The translations under genes were made by a program, and so were the position numbers. A stretch of DNA of 64,000 nucleotides from Adiantum capillus-veneris (lineage: Eukaryota; Streptophyta; Polypodiopsida; Polypodiales; Pteridaceae): the NCBI GenBank assembly GCA_014529385.2, contig CM043960.1, positions 34,806,896 through 34,870,895 of the forward strand, written 5' to 3'. Shown in pieces: positions 21,600 to 31,121 of this stretch. The number at the start of each line of letters is the position of its first letter. The stretch's first letter is position 1. The notes under the pieces are model-generated. The model was not told where the DNA came from, did no database searches, and saw only the letters and a program-made list of their open reading frames with translations.

Positions 21600-23076
21600 T
21601 GTCACCAGCGTGTGACTACTATCTATCCTTTTTGTTGATTTCTTTCTTATTATCTATTTACTTTCACTTTTTGGAAACACCCCTCGGGAAATCTAACTGC
21701 CCTGCATTGCATAGCTAGTGTGGAACTGTCCAGAGGGAGTCCAGGCCTGAGGGCAAGAGAGCACTAAGGTTGGACAAGGACTATGGTTAGCCAAGTGGGG
21801 TCATTGACTAGCCAAAGTGGAATCCTTTGCTACAGAGGCTACATTTCAGTTTTGGATGTGGCCACAGTGTACAAAGAGGGTCGGATGACCTAGAAAGATA
21901 TAATGGCAGCATCTCCTAAAATTTAGGGAACTGCTATTTTGGGACCTGAAAATGTCTTCGCGTCATTACGTGCAGTTTGACATGGGGATCATTTTGTTAC
22001 TCTGTGGCCAAGTCAACAGAGGCTGCAGGTGAGATATTTTTAGACCCGAGGGTCTAAAGCGGGAAAATGCACAAATGAGTGACACTTGGCACTCTGAGGC
22101 CAGTTTACTACTTATAGAGAAGGCAAAAACGTGATTTATAGCTGGGAGGCTCATTTTGCAAGTCTCTGTCACAGGTTAAGAGCTATGGAGTGCTTGCTTT
22201 CCCTCTTATGCACAGTGCGGTGCCAGGAGTGATGCCCTGCACGCTACGCACTGCCCTCTCTCTCCCCTTTGGCAGTATGTTATGCCCCTCTAGTGGGCTC
22301 TTCATTTGACCAATGTACAGTTGTGTGGGTTCATGCGCGATTGCCGAGGCAAGAGCCTCTTGCACAGGTACTGGATTAGCTAGCGGCTAATCCCCCCGCA
22401 GGTACAGGTGAATTCGGAGAGGTTTCACGCCAGAAATCTCGTCCGATTCAAAGGGCAAGTAGCCCTACAGGTGCGGGAGCTCGAGGACTTGCTAGGGATG
22501 CGACCGGCACGCGAAACGGAGCCCGAAACAGTGAATTACAGCCTGCTGTGTATTTTTGCAGGTTTAGGGTTTTGGCCCTAAACGGACCCTAATACCCCCA
22601 GGAGGTTCGGGGACGCAAGGGGACCGCTGTACAGGCGATCTGGCGCATTTTCAGGGCTGAAAACAGAGAATTCAGCGTGCTGCAGATTCTCGCCAGGTTT
22701 TGCAAAGTGCCCGTATGCGTCGGGAAAGTCGGTCAATGCGTGGGAATACTGACCGTGAAGGGTTCTAGTACAGTTATGCTGCCGAAATCGGGCTGGAACA
22801 GTGGAAATTCAGCCGAGTTTGTGCGGGGCAGCTTGTAGGAACCACAGCGTTTATTCCCTCTTTTGAATAATAAAGAAATACCGAAAGGGGCGCCTAAGTT
22901 AGGGGCCAATCTGGTGTCTGTCTACTCATACAGGTGCAATTTAGCAGCCTGTATCCCTCTCCCCTTTGATGTGTCTTGAAAGTACAGGTAAAATAGACGA
23001 CTAATAATGGGTGAAAGCTAAATCAAGGTTTAAAGTAAAGTCTACCGCCCTTTTTGGATTGAACAGGCCGGTTTCA
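21600..23076 (+). repeat. D2 left LTR
   Basis: 1477 bp, TGTCACCAGCG...GGCCGGTTTCA. Carries AATAAAG followed by the hairpin GGCGCCTAAGTTAGGGGCC at 22889-22907, about 170 bp before the LTR end. Confidence 0.95.
22866..22909 (+). promoter_or_regulatory. Poly(A)-like signal plus conserved hairpin (D2 LTR)
   Basis: AATAATAAAG is followed directly by AAATACCGAAAGG and an imperfect palindrome in which GGC-g-CCTAA pairs with TTAGG-g-GCC. The same arrangement occurs in LTRs of A, B and E. Placement suggests a 3'-end-formation or R-region structure. This is inference from position and conservation. Confidence 0.6.
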
Positions 23077-23094
23077 TGGTTCCATCGACGGGAT
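23077..23094 (+). promoter_or_regulatory. Primer-binding site of D2 (non-Met)
   Basis: TGGTTCCATCGACGGGAT directly follows the left LTR. The complement would be a tRNA ending in CCCGT (T-stem), CGATGGA (acceptor), A, CCA. It is not initiator Met. The tRNA was not identified. Confidence 0.75.
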
Positions 23095-23139
23095 TAAATC
23101 ACTTTTTTCCATAGAAGTGAGCCTTGGTCAGTTTTCGGC

Positions 23140-26100
23140 TTGAAGACACAGGGGATCATAGACGAGACACAGGGAATTGTAATTATGGCTGACAGACCAG
23201 ATGATGTGACTGAAGAGGTTTCCTCTTCACAGGGTCAACAGACACATGAAGTGGGTGAGTCCTCAAGACCACCACAGACTGATGATGATATATTCAGGAC
23301 CCAGTTGGTTACTGCTGTGGCTATGTTTACACAAGTAATGCAGAATCCGAGGTTTTTAGCCTTTCTGCAACCTCCTGTTCCGTCTCAGCAAGTTGGGTCA
23401 CTGGATCATATTCAAAAGCCTGTTAAGGCTCGAGCACAGGTGATTCATACCGCACAGTCAATGGAAACACCTGTACACTTGACGGAGAACATGCAGTCTC
23501 CACAACGTATGCCTAAGGTGCAAGAACAGGTGGCTGAGATGCCAGTTTTTCAAGCTGTACCAATTCAGCCCGCCACCTTTCAGCAGCCTATAGCTGGTTC
23601 TAATGGGCAGGGAAGCAACCTACAGGCTATGCAACAGGTCTTCCCACCACCTTCAGTACACCCTGGCTATTTTGGAGGTGGATCGGTATTTCAGAGCATG
23701 GCTGGTCATGCACCTGGAAATCAGTTTTACATGCCAGGAACAGTGTTCGGGGGTGCTCAAACGATGATGCCTAACCCCATGTATGGTGTCACAGGCATGC
23801 TACCAGGGTTTCAAAGCACTCAGGGACAATTTGGGATGCCACAAGCAAATTTTGGTATGGCTGGAATTACAAATCAGCAGCCAAATATGGCATTTCTAGG
23901 TCAAGTTAATAGCGGCCAAGGAACACAGATGAACCTTAATAGTGTTCCCATGTTTCAGTCACTTCCATATGACAATTTAACGCCGCTGGAGAGGCCAACT
24001 CCGTACAAAGAAGGTGGCAAAGGAGTGTCATTCACGACCTTTACAGGGTTTGATGACAGGAAGAAGGCTCTTTCATTCCTCCAGCAGTTTGACAAGGCCT
24101 ATGCAGGGGGAAACTTTACAGAGGCTTCAAAGGTCCGCAAGGCAGCCACTTTCTTGACAGGGAATGCGGGACAATGGTGGACAACTTTATTGCTTCAAGG
24201 GCAAGCTCCGTCCACATGGATTTACTTCAAGCAGATTTTTGCAGCAGCATGGTTATCTGATGATTTCGAAGCAGATGTCATGACAGAATGGCACCAGCTT
24301 AATGCTGCCACTTGCAGAAATCTGGATGATTACAATCGGAAGTTTTGGAAAGCTCTACTTCCAGTAACTTCCTATAGATTTGTGCCATTGACAGAACAGA
24401 TAGAAAAATACTGTTGTGGCCTACCCAAAGGATTGAGAAAATACTGCACGAAGACAAAAGTCACTACTTTGACGCAGCTCATCGAGGTAGCAAACACTGG
24501 CAATGGTTTGCTCAAGGGAGAAGATTGTGAATTTAACACTGGCGTCAAGGCAGGATCAGGCAAGAAAAATTCAGCCAAGAAGCACGTTCCCAATGAGGCT
24601 CCTAAAGGGACTCAGGAGTCAGCCAACACAGGGAAAGACAAAGCTACGGCTGAATCAGAAAAAGGACCAGCAAAGAAATGGAAAAGACGTTTTCCTCGCA
24701 AGTCAGAAGAGCAAAAGAAGGTCCTGAGGACAGAGAACAAATGTTTTATATGTGAGCAGCCTGGCCACATCGCTTACAACTGTCCTACAAAGAAAAGGCC
24801 AGCTGATTCTGAAGACAAGGAAGACAAGAAAGGAAAGAAGCCCATGGCTGGTCTAGTGCCAGATATGGTGGGCGACAAGCCAAATTCAGATGCAAGTGAG
24901 CTTTGCAGAGCATGGGGAAAGGTTAGGGATCAAACAGTGCTTATCTTCTTTGATCCAGGTGCCAAAGCCAACTTTATTTCCCCAGAATTGGCTTCAAAGT
25001 TGGGAATCAGACCTGAAGAGATGGGGTATACAGCAGAGGCAGGTTTGGCATGTCCTGGCCATACAGAGGCTGTGACACCCATCATTGGAAAGTTGCGTCT
25101 ACATATCCAGTCCTATGTAGATGCTGAAGAATTTTACATCATGCCACTGGACGGATGTGATGTGTTGTTAGGTATTCCTTGGTTGTTTCGTGTACAGGGA
25201 ATCATGGATGCCTACAACAAAAAGATCACTGTACAGAGCAGGGGAAAGACTCACATTCTGGATGTAAAGCTTAAAGGGGAGTCTATTCCTACTGTATCAG
25301 CTTCTGCTATTACTTCTGTAATGAAAAAGCATCTTTCTGCGTACTTGGTTTTTGCACGTGAAGTGTCAGATTGTGATGAATCAAATTTATCTGTGCTAGA
25401 TAAAGAAAGGTCAATGTTTTTACAACAGTATAGTGACTGTTTTTCCGATTCATTACCGTCTCAATTACCGCCAGAGAGACCCGAGGACCATGCGATAGAT
25501 TTGGTGCCAGGCTGTAGCCCACCAAATAAGCCTCCGTACAGGGTTAGTGCGGCTCAGCAGAAAGAGATAATGGGCCAAGTACAGGAGCTGTTAGAAAAGG
25601 GGCTGATTCAGCCCAGTTCATCTCCATTCTGTTCTCCAGTGTTGTTGGTGCAGAAAAAGGATGGCTCATGGCGTATGTGCATCGACTACCGTGCACTAAA
25701 CAAGAATACCATCAAGAATAGGTTTCCCATACCTAGAATTGATGATATTATGGACAAATTAGAAGGAGCAGCTATGTTTAGCAGGATAGATCTAAAGAGT
25801 GGGTATCATCAGATCCGCATTAGATCAGAGGATGTGCACAAGACTGCTTTTAGAACAACGTTTGGCCTTTACGAATTTTTAGTGATGCCCTTTGGTCTCA
25901 CAAATGCTCCTGCTACGTTTAATAGGATGATGGACAGAATTTTCCGTCCACACCAGCAGTTTGTTGGTACGTTCTTTGATGACATGATAGTCTATTCAAA
26001 GAATGAAGAGGAGCATAGGCATCACTTGGCCATTGTGTTCAAAGAGCTACGCAGTCATAGGTTGCTCATCAATGCAAAGAAAAGTGAGTTTTTTCTGGAA

Positions 26101-28248
26101 GAGATTCACTTTCTGGGACACATTGTCTCAAAGGATGGTGTCAGAATGGATCCTGCAAAAGTCGAAGCGATCAAGTCATGGCCAAATTTGAAGACGGTGC
26201 ATGATGTCCGAAGCTTTTTGGGACTATGCTCCTATTACAGAAGGTTTATCCGAAATTTCGCTGAGATTGCTTCACCTTTACATGCTCTTCAAAAGAAGGC
26301 AGTCACCTTTAGATGGACACAGAAAGAGATTTCAGCTTTTAATCTCTTAAAGGAAAAGATGACTTCAGATCCAGTCATTGTGTTGCCAGATCTTAGGAAG
26401 TCATTTGTTGTCCAGTGTGATGCCTGCGGTAGTAGCATTGGTGCTGTGCTAATGCAAGATGGCAGGGTAGTAGCCTATGAGAGCAGAATTTTGCAAGGGC
26501 CAGAGATGACCATGCAGGTCTATGAGAAAGAGTTACTGGCTGTGATTCATGCGCTCTTAAGTTGGAAACACTACCTGCTAGGTGCAGACTTTGTTGTCCA
26601 AACGGATCATCAGACCTTGCGATACTTCTTGACACAGACAAAGTTATCTGAGAAGCATATGCGATGGGCAAATATCTTGTCCATGTTCCATTTTCAGATT
26701 GTGCATGTAGAAGGCAAGAAGAACATTGTGGCTGATGCCTTGTCAAGAAAGCCACAAATTTCAGCTGTGTCGATTCCTTATCATCATGAACTTGATGATA
26801 TGAGAGAACAGTATGCAAATGATGAAGATTTTGCAAGGGTCTTCGAGCAACTAATGGATGGACAACGTCATGAACACTATCTTCTTAAAGACGGGTCCAT
26901 GATGATGCATGGCAGATTGTGTGTCACAAAGCCATTGCGACGCAAAGTTATGGAAGAGAGTCATGTCCCACCGTATGCAGGGCATCGTGGTATTGATGCT
27001 ACAGTTAAAGCGGTTGAGACATTCTTCTATTGGCCTACATTGAGAAGGGATGTGGATGCCTTTGTGCGAGAATGCCTAATATGCCAAAAGGTCAAGTTTG
27101 ACAGGCAAAAGGCACCAGGGTTATTGCAACCCCTACCTATTCCAGATAAACCATGGGAAAGTATTGCTATGGATTTTATCTTTGATCTTCCAAGAACGCA
27201 GACAGGAAATGATGGTATTTGGACCATTATTTGCAGATTCAGCAAACAGGCTCATTTTATTCCTGTCAGGAAGAAGATAAAGCCAGATCAGATGGCACGC
27301 TTGTTTATGAGCAATATTTTCAAGTATCATGGCATGCCACAGTCGATTGTTAGCGACCGTGATCCACGCATGACAAGTTTGTTCTGGAGAGGCTTGTTTG
27401 AGAATATGGGCACCACGCTCAAATTCTCTTCGTCATTTCATCCTCAAACAGATGGGCAGTCAGAAGAGGCAAATTCTACTGTCCTAGATCTGCTGAAGTG
27501 CTATGTGTCAGAGCATAAAGGAAAGTGGGAGCAGTATTTGCCATTGGTGGAGTATGCATACAATAATACAGTGCATTCATCAACTGGCAAGGCACCTTTT
27601 GAGATAGTTGAAGGTGGCAAGAAAGTTCCTCCCATACTGCATACAAAGGACAAGATATTTGAAGCAGATAAGTATGTTCAGGACATGGATGAAATGTACA
27701 AGAAGGTCAAAGTGGCCTTAGAAAGGACTCAGGCAAAGCAAAAGAAAGTAGCTGATCGTCACCGTCGTGAAGTGGTATATTCACTTGGTGATTGGGTGCT
27801 TTTACGCTTTGAAAAGGCAAGGTTAAAGAAGATGAAGGGCAAGGAAAGAGTGTTTCCAAAGCTCAGCATGCGTTACTATGGGCCTTTTCAAGTGTGCGAC
27901 ATAATCAGTGATGTTGCATATAGGCTGAAATTGCCTGACAGTTGGAAGATTCACAATGCGTTTCATGTGAGTCTTCTCAGACCCTATGTGGGTGATGTGC
28001 CAGAAGCTATTCCAGCTGAAGATCAGCCGGAAGTCGAGGAACTTGACGAGATCTTGGTCCCTGAACAGATTTTGGCACACAAAGAAAGGAAAGTGAAAGG
28101 CAAGGTTGCTAGGCGTTACTTGGTAAAGTTCAGAAACTATCCACCAATGGATGCTAAGTGGATGGAAGAAGGTGAACTTGCAGAGTCACCAACTGTGTTA
28201 TCACTTTACCTGGAAGCCTTCGATTTGCAACCTACCTTGACCCCTTGA
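23140..28248 (+). CDS. Gag-Pol polyprotein of chromovirus D2 (intact)
   Basis: 1702 codons with no stop or shift. Homology to element E suggests translation from Met16 (23185, MADRPDD); Met1 is the first ATG of the frame. Domains in order: Gag capsid (about 289-450, with QQFDKAYAGG and GQWW), a Lys-rich linker, CCHC zinc knuckle (C535, C538, H543, C548), retropepsin (D605 in FFDPGA), RT (about 800-985, FFDD with D947/D948), RNase H (D1094, D1156), and integrase with HHCC zinc domain (from H1275) and catalytic D1345, D1406, E1442 (35-residue D-E spacing). A C-terminal chromodomain follows (about 1640-1695). Chromodomains target integration to marked chromatin in this clade (family knowledge). 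Gag and Pol share one frame, so protein ratios must be set after translation or by other means. The DPG protease motif is atypical. Confidence 0.95.
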   Translation: MKTQGIIDETQGIVIMADRPDDVTEEVSSSQGQQTHEVGESSRPPQTDDDIFRTQLVTAVAMFTQVMQNPRFLAFLQPPVPSQQVGSLDHIQKPVKARAQVIHTAQSMETPVHLTENMQSPQRMPKVQEQVAEMPVFQAVPIQPATFQQPIAGSNGQGSNLQAMQQVFPPPSVHPGYFGGGSVFQSMAGHAPGNQFYMPGTVFGGAQTMMPNPMYGVTGMLPGFQSTQGQFGMPQANFGMAGITNQQPNMAFLGQVNSGQGTQMNLNSVPMFQSLPYDNLTPLERPTPYKEGGKGVSFTTFTGFDDRKKALSFLQQFDKAYAGGNFTEASKVRKAATFLTGNAGQWWTTLLLQGQAPSTWIYFKQIFAAAWLSDDFEADVMTEWHQLNAATCRNLDDYNRKFWKALLPVTSYRFVPLTEQIEKYCCGLPKGLRKYCTKTKVTTLTQLIEVANTGNGLLKGEDCEFNTGVKAGSGKKNSAKKHVPNEAPKGTQESANTGKDKATAESEKGPAKKWKRRFPRKSEEQKKVLRTENKCFICEQPGHIAYNCPTKKRPADSEDKEDKKGKKPMAGLVPDMVGDKPNSDASELCRAWGKVRDQTVLIFFDPGAKANFISPELASKLGIRPEEMGYTAEAGLACPGHTEAVTPIIGKLRLHIQSYVDAEEFYIMPLDGCDVLLGIPWLFRVQGIMDAYNKKITVQSRGKTHILDVKLKGESIPTVSASAITSVMKKHLSAYLVFAREVSDCDESNLSVLDKERSMFLQQYSDCFSDSLPSQLPPERPEDHAIDLVPGCSPPNKPPYRVSAAQQKEIMGQVQELLEKGLIQPSSSPFCSPVLLVQKKDGSWRMCIDYRALNKNTIKNRFPIPRIDDIMDKLEGAAMFSRIDLKSGYHQIRIRSEDVHKTAFRTTFGLYEFLVMPFGLTNAPATFNRMMDRIFRPHQQFVGTFFDDMIVYSKNEEEHRHHLAIVFKELRSHRLLINAKKSEFFLEEIHFLGHIVSKDGVRMDPAKVEAIKSWPNLKTVHDVRSFLGLCSYYRRFIRNFAEIASPLHALQKKAVTFRWTQKEISAFNLLKEKMTSDPVIVLPDLRKSFVVQCDACGSSIGAVLMQDGRVVAYESRILQGPEMTMQVYEKELLAVIHALLSWKHYLLGADFVVQTDHQTLRYFLTQTKLSEKHMRWANILSMFHFQIVHVEGKKNIVADALSRKPQISAVSIPYHHELDDMREQYANDEDFARVFEQLMDGQRHEHYLLKDGSMMMHGRLCVTKPLRRKVMEESHVPPYAGHRGIDATVKAVETFFYWPTLRRDVDAFVRECLICQKVKFDRQKAPGLLQPLPIPDKPWESIAMDFIFDLPRTQTGNDGIWTIICRFSKQAHFIPVRKKIKPDQMARLFMSNIFKYHGMPQSIVSDRDPRMTSLFWRGLFENMGTTLKFSSSFHPQTDGQSEEANSTVLDLLKCYVSEHKGKWEQYLPLVEYAYNNTVHSSTGKAPFEIVEGGKKVPPILHTKDKIFEADKYVQDMDEMYKKVKVALERTQAKQKKVADRHRREVVYSLGDWVLLRFEKARLKKMKGKERVFPKLSMRYYGPFQVCDIISDVAYRLKLPDSWKIHNAFHVSLLRPYVGDVPEAIPAEDQPEVEELDEILVPEQILAHKERKVKGKVARRYLVKFRNYPPMDAKWMEEGELAESPTVLSLYLEAFDLQPTLTP

Positions 28249-28808
28249 GTTTCAAAGCTACATGGATTGTCAGTGTGACAATGGCTTCTGAAACAAATGA
28301 TGTACATGGTATTTAAAGTGAGCTCAAATGAAATACCTGTTACATGAATGTTAGAGCTGTACAGATTGTCAGTTTGGCAATTGCTCTTATGGAATGTCCA
28401 AAAGTTTGGTTAGTGCTATAGAAGTGAGTATTTCTTGTCAGTCTGTCAAGGATACAGTGATTGCTTCTATTGAAGAGTACATGTGTAACTGCATTCTTAA
28501 ACTGTCGGTTTGGGTATGCTCGAAAGTGTTACGGGATCCAACGTGTACTATAAGACAGTGGCAAAATGAGCAGCTACCATTTTGTCATTGGAAAGTTAGT
28601 GACTCAAAGCAATGGCAGAGTGCGAAGCTACCACTATGTCATTGGGACAGGGTTCACACGCAGGCAATACATGAGTCGACGAGGTGTTGAATACACCAGG
28701 GTTGACAATGAGCATGTATGTGTCGTATATGTGTCGACATGTGTTGAATACATCAGTGTTGACAGTAAGCATGGACGACATAGATGCAAACGAGGACGTT
28801 TGAGATTT
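28249..28808 (+). other. D2 3' untranslated internal region
   Basis: About 560 bp between the gag-pol stop and the purine tract. It is made of degenerate direct repeats: 'TGTACAGATTGTCAGTTTGGCAA'-like units near 28259, 28357 and 28434, paired 'GAGCAGCTACCATTTTGTCATTGG'-like units at about 28568 and 28625, and 'GTTGAATACA.CAG.GTTGACA' units at about 28685 and 28743. No ORF with recognisable domains. Confidence 0.6.
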
Positions 28809-28821
28809 CAAGAGGGGGGTA
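28809..28821 (+). promoter_or_regulatory. Polypurine tract of D2
   Basis: CAAGAGGGGGGTA directly before the right LTR. The identical string precedes the element B LTR at 32590-32602. Confidence 0.85.
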
Positions 28822-30298
28822 TGTCACCAGCGTGTGACTACTATCTATCCTTTTTGTTGATTTCTTTCTTATTATCTATTTACTTTCACTTTTTGGAAAC
28901 ACCCCTCGGGAAATCTAACTGCCCTGCATTGCATAGCTAGTGTGGAACTGTCCAGAGGGAGTCCAGGCCTGAGGGCAAGAGAGCACTAAGGTTGGACAAG
29001 GACTATGGTTAGCCAAGTGGGGTCATTGACTAGCCAAAGTGGAATCCTTTGCTACAGAGGCTACATTTCAGTTTTGGATGTGGCCACAGTGTACAAAGAG
29101 GGTCGGATGACCTAGAAAGATATAATGGCAGCATCTCCTAAAATTTAGGGAACTGCTATTTTGGGACCTGAAAATGTCTTCGCGTCATTACGTGCAGTTT
29201 GACATGGGGATCATTTTGTTACTCTGTGGCCAAGTCAACAGAGGCTGCAGGTGAGATATTTTTAGACCCGAGGGTCTAAAGCGGGAAAATGCACAAATGA
29301 GTGACACTTGGCACTCTGAGGCCAGTTTACTACTTATAGAGAAGGCAAAAACGTGATTTATAGCTGGGAGGCTCATTTTGCAAGTCTCTGTCACAGGTTA
29401 AGAGCTATGGAGTGCTTGCTTTCCCTCTTATGCACAGTGCGGTGCCAGGAGTGATGCCCTGCACGCTACGCACTGCCCTCTCTCTCCCCTTTGGCAGTAT
29501 GTTATGCCCCTCTAGTGGGCTCTTCATTTGACCAATGTACAGTTGTGTGGGTTCATGCGCGATTGCCGAGGCAAGAGCCTCTTGCACAGGTACTGGATTA
29601 GCTAGCGGCTAATCCCCCCGCAGGTACAGGTGAATTCGGAGAGGTTTCACGCCAGAAATCTCGTCCGATTCAAAGGGCAAGTAGCCCTACAGGTGCGGGA
29701 GCTCGAGGACTTGCTAGGGATGCGACCGGCACGCGAAACGGAGCCCGAAACAGTGAATTACAGCCTGCTGTGTATTTTTGCAGGTTTAGGGTTTTGGCCC
29801 TAAACGGACCCTAATACCCCCAGGAGGTTCGGGGACGCAAGGGGACCGCTGTACAGGCGATCTGGCGCATTTTCAGGGCTGAAAACAGAGAATTCAGCGT
29901 GCTGCAGATTCTCGCCAGGTTTTGCAAAGTGCCCGTATGCGTCGGGAAAGTCGGTCAATGCGTGGGAATACTGACCGTGAAGGGTTCTAGTACAGTTATG
30001 CTGCCGAAATCGGGCTGGAACAGTGGAAATTCAGCCGAGTTTGTGCGGGGCAGCTTGTAGGAACCACAGCGTTTATTCCCTCTTTTGAATAATAAAGAAA
30101 TACCGAAAGGGGCGCCTAAGTTAGGGGCCAATCTGGTGTCTGTCTACTCATACAGGTGCAATTTAGCAGCCTGTATCCCTCTCCCCTTTGATGTGTCTTG
30201 AAAGTACAGGTAAAATAGACGACTAATAATGGGTGAAAGCTAAATCAAGGTTTAAAGTAAAGTCTACCGCCCTTTTTGGATTGAACAGGCCGGTTTCA
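28822..30298 (+). repeat. D2 right LTR
   Basis: 1477 bp, offset exactly 7222 bp from the left LTR, with no difference noticed. Hairpin at 30111-30129. Followed by TSD CTTGC. Confidence 0.95.
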
Positions 30299-30303
30299 CT
30301 TGC

Positions 30304-31121
30304 CTTGGCAAACGCGCATAAACCACCATAACTGTACATAGGTCAAATGAGAAGCCCACTAGTGGGGCATAACATACTGTACGTAGGGGAGAAAGAGAGC
30401 AGTATGTAGCGTGCAGGGCATCACTCCCGTCACCATACTGTGCATAGAGGGCAAGGTAAGCATTCCATAGCTTCTGTACCTGCTACAATCCACCTGAGGC
30501 TGAAAATGGCACCCCCTTTGTTGATATGCAGCTCGTTTTTGCCTCCCAGAGTGGCAGAATCGCTCACAGGCTGACACGTCTCCCAGTTTCCGACTTTGGG
30601 CTTTCCCTGCTAAAAATATCTCAATTGGTGCGTCAGTTGACTTGGCAGCAGAGCAATAAAATGTTCCCCTTGTCATTCCAGAGCTAATGACGCGAACACA
30701 TTTTCCGGTCAAAAATAGCAGTTCCCTAAATTTTTTGGGAAATGCTTCCATGGCGTCCCTATCGGTCTCCTGACCATCATTGAAGACTACCATTTGACCA
30801 ACATCTACAATGTGGGTTAATTTACTGGCCCCTTTCAACTTATAAAGTTGCAATGACTTGACGAGTGGCCCAAATTCCAGTTTGGCGCACACGAGCTTCC
30901 ATACTCATCAGAATTCAGTGCTAACTGGCCCGGGCAGTCCCTGTATGACCGACCTAGATCCCCGATGTGAGAAACCCATTTGGCTGCAGCCGTTTCACAC
31001 TGGCCATGCAATGTCCACTTGCACCTTTTCAAGGGTTTTGGGACAAACAAGTAAAAATAAAATAAATATATCTAATACTTATTTACGGAAGGCAACAGGA
31101 AAAATACACCTCCTAGTGACA
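30304..31121 (-). repeat. Element E 5' LTR, outer part
   Basis: Matches 14690-15507 of the 3' LTR. It is the portion of the E 5' LTR beyond the D2 insertion and ends with the complement of TGTCAC at 31121. Confidence 0.9.

Larger units (their letters stand above)
21600..30298 (+). mobile_element. Element D2: intact, young Ty3/gypsy chromovirus
   Basis: 8699-bp element with LTRs 21600-23076 and 28822-30298 (both 1477 bp; I found no difference in the parts compared). It has a primer site at 23077, one uninterrupted gag-pol ORF, a purine tract at 28809-28821 and a perfect 5-bp TSD CTTGC (21595-21599, 30299-30303). It lies inside the 5' LTR of element E. Every part expected of an autonomous element is present. 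Confidence 0.95.
13964..31121 (-). mobile_element. Element E: minus-strand Ty3/gypsy chromovirus, hosting D2
   Basis: Full-length minus-strand element: 5' LTR at high coordinates (30304-31121 plus 20874-21599, split by D2), primer site 20856-20873, gag-pol 20788 to 15811, 3' LTR 13964-15507. Both LTRs total exactly 1544 bp once D2 and its duplication are removed, and I count about 20 base differences between them. It lies within the integrase of element B. No target-site duplication is visible (ACTCG versus CCAGA), and about 160 bp of B is missing at the junction. The LTR ends in TA rather than CA. Confidence 0.88.
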
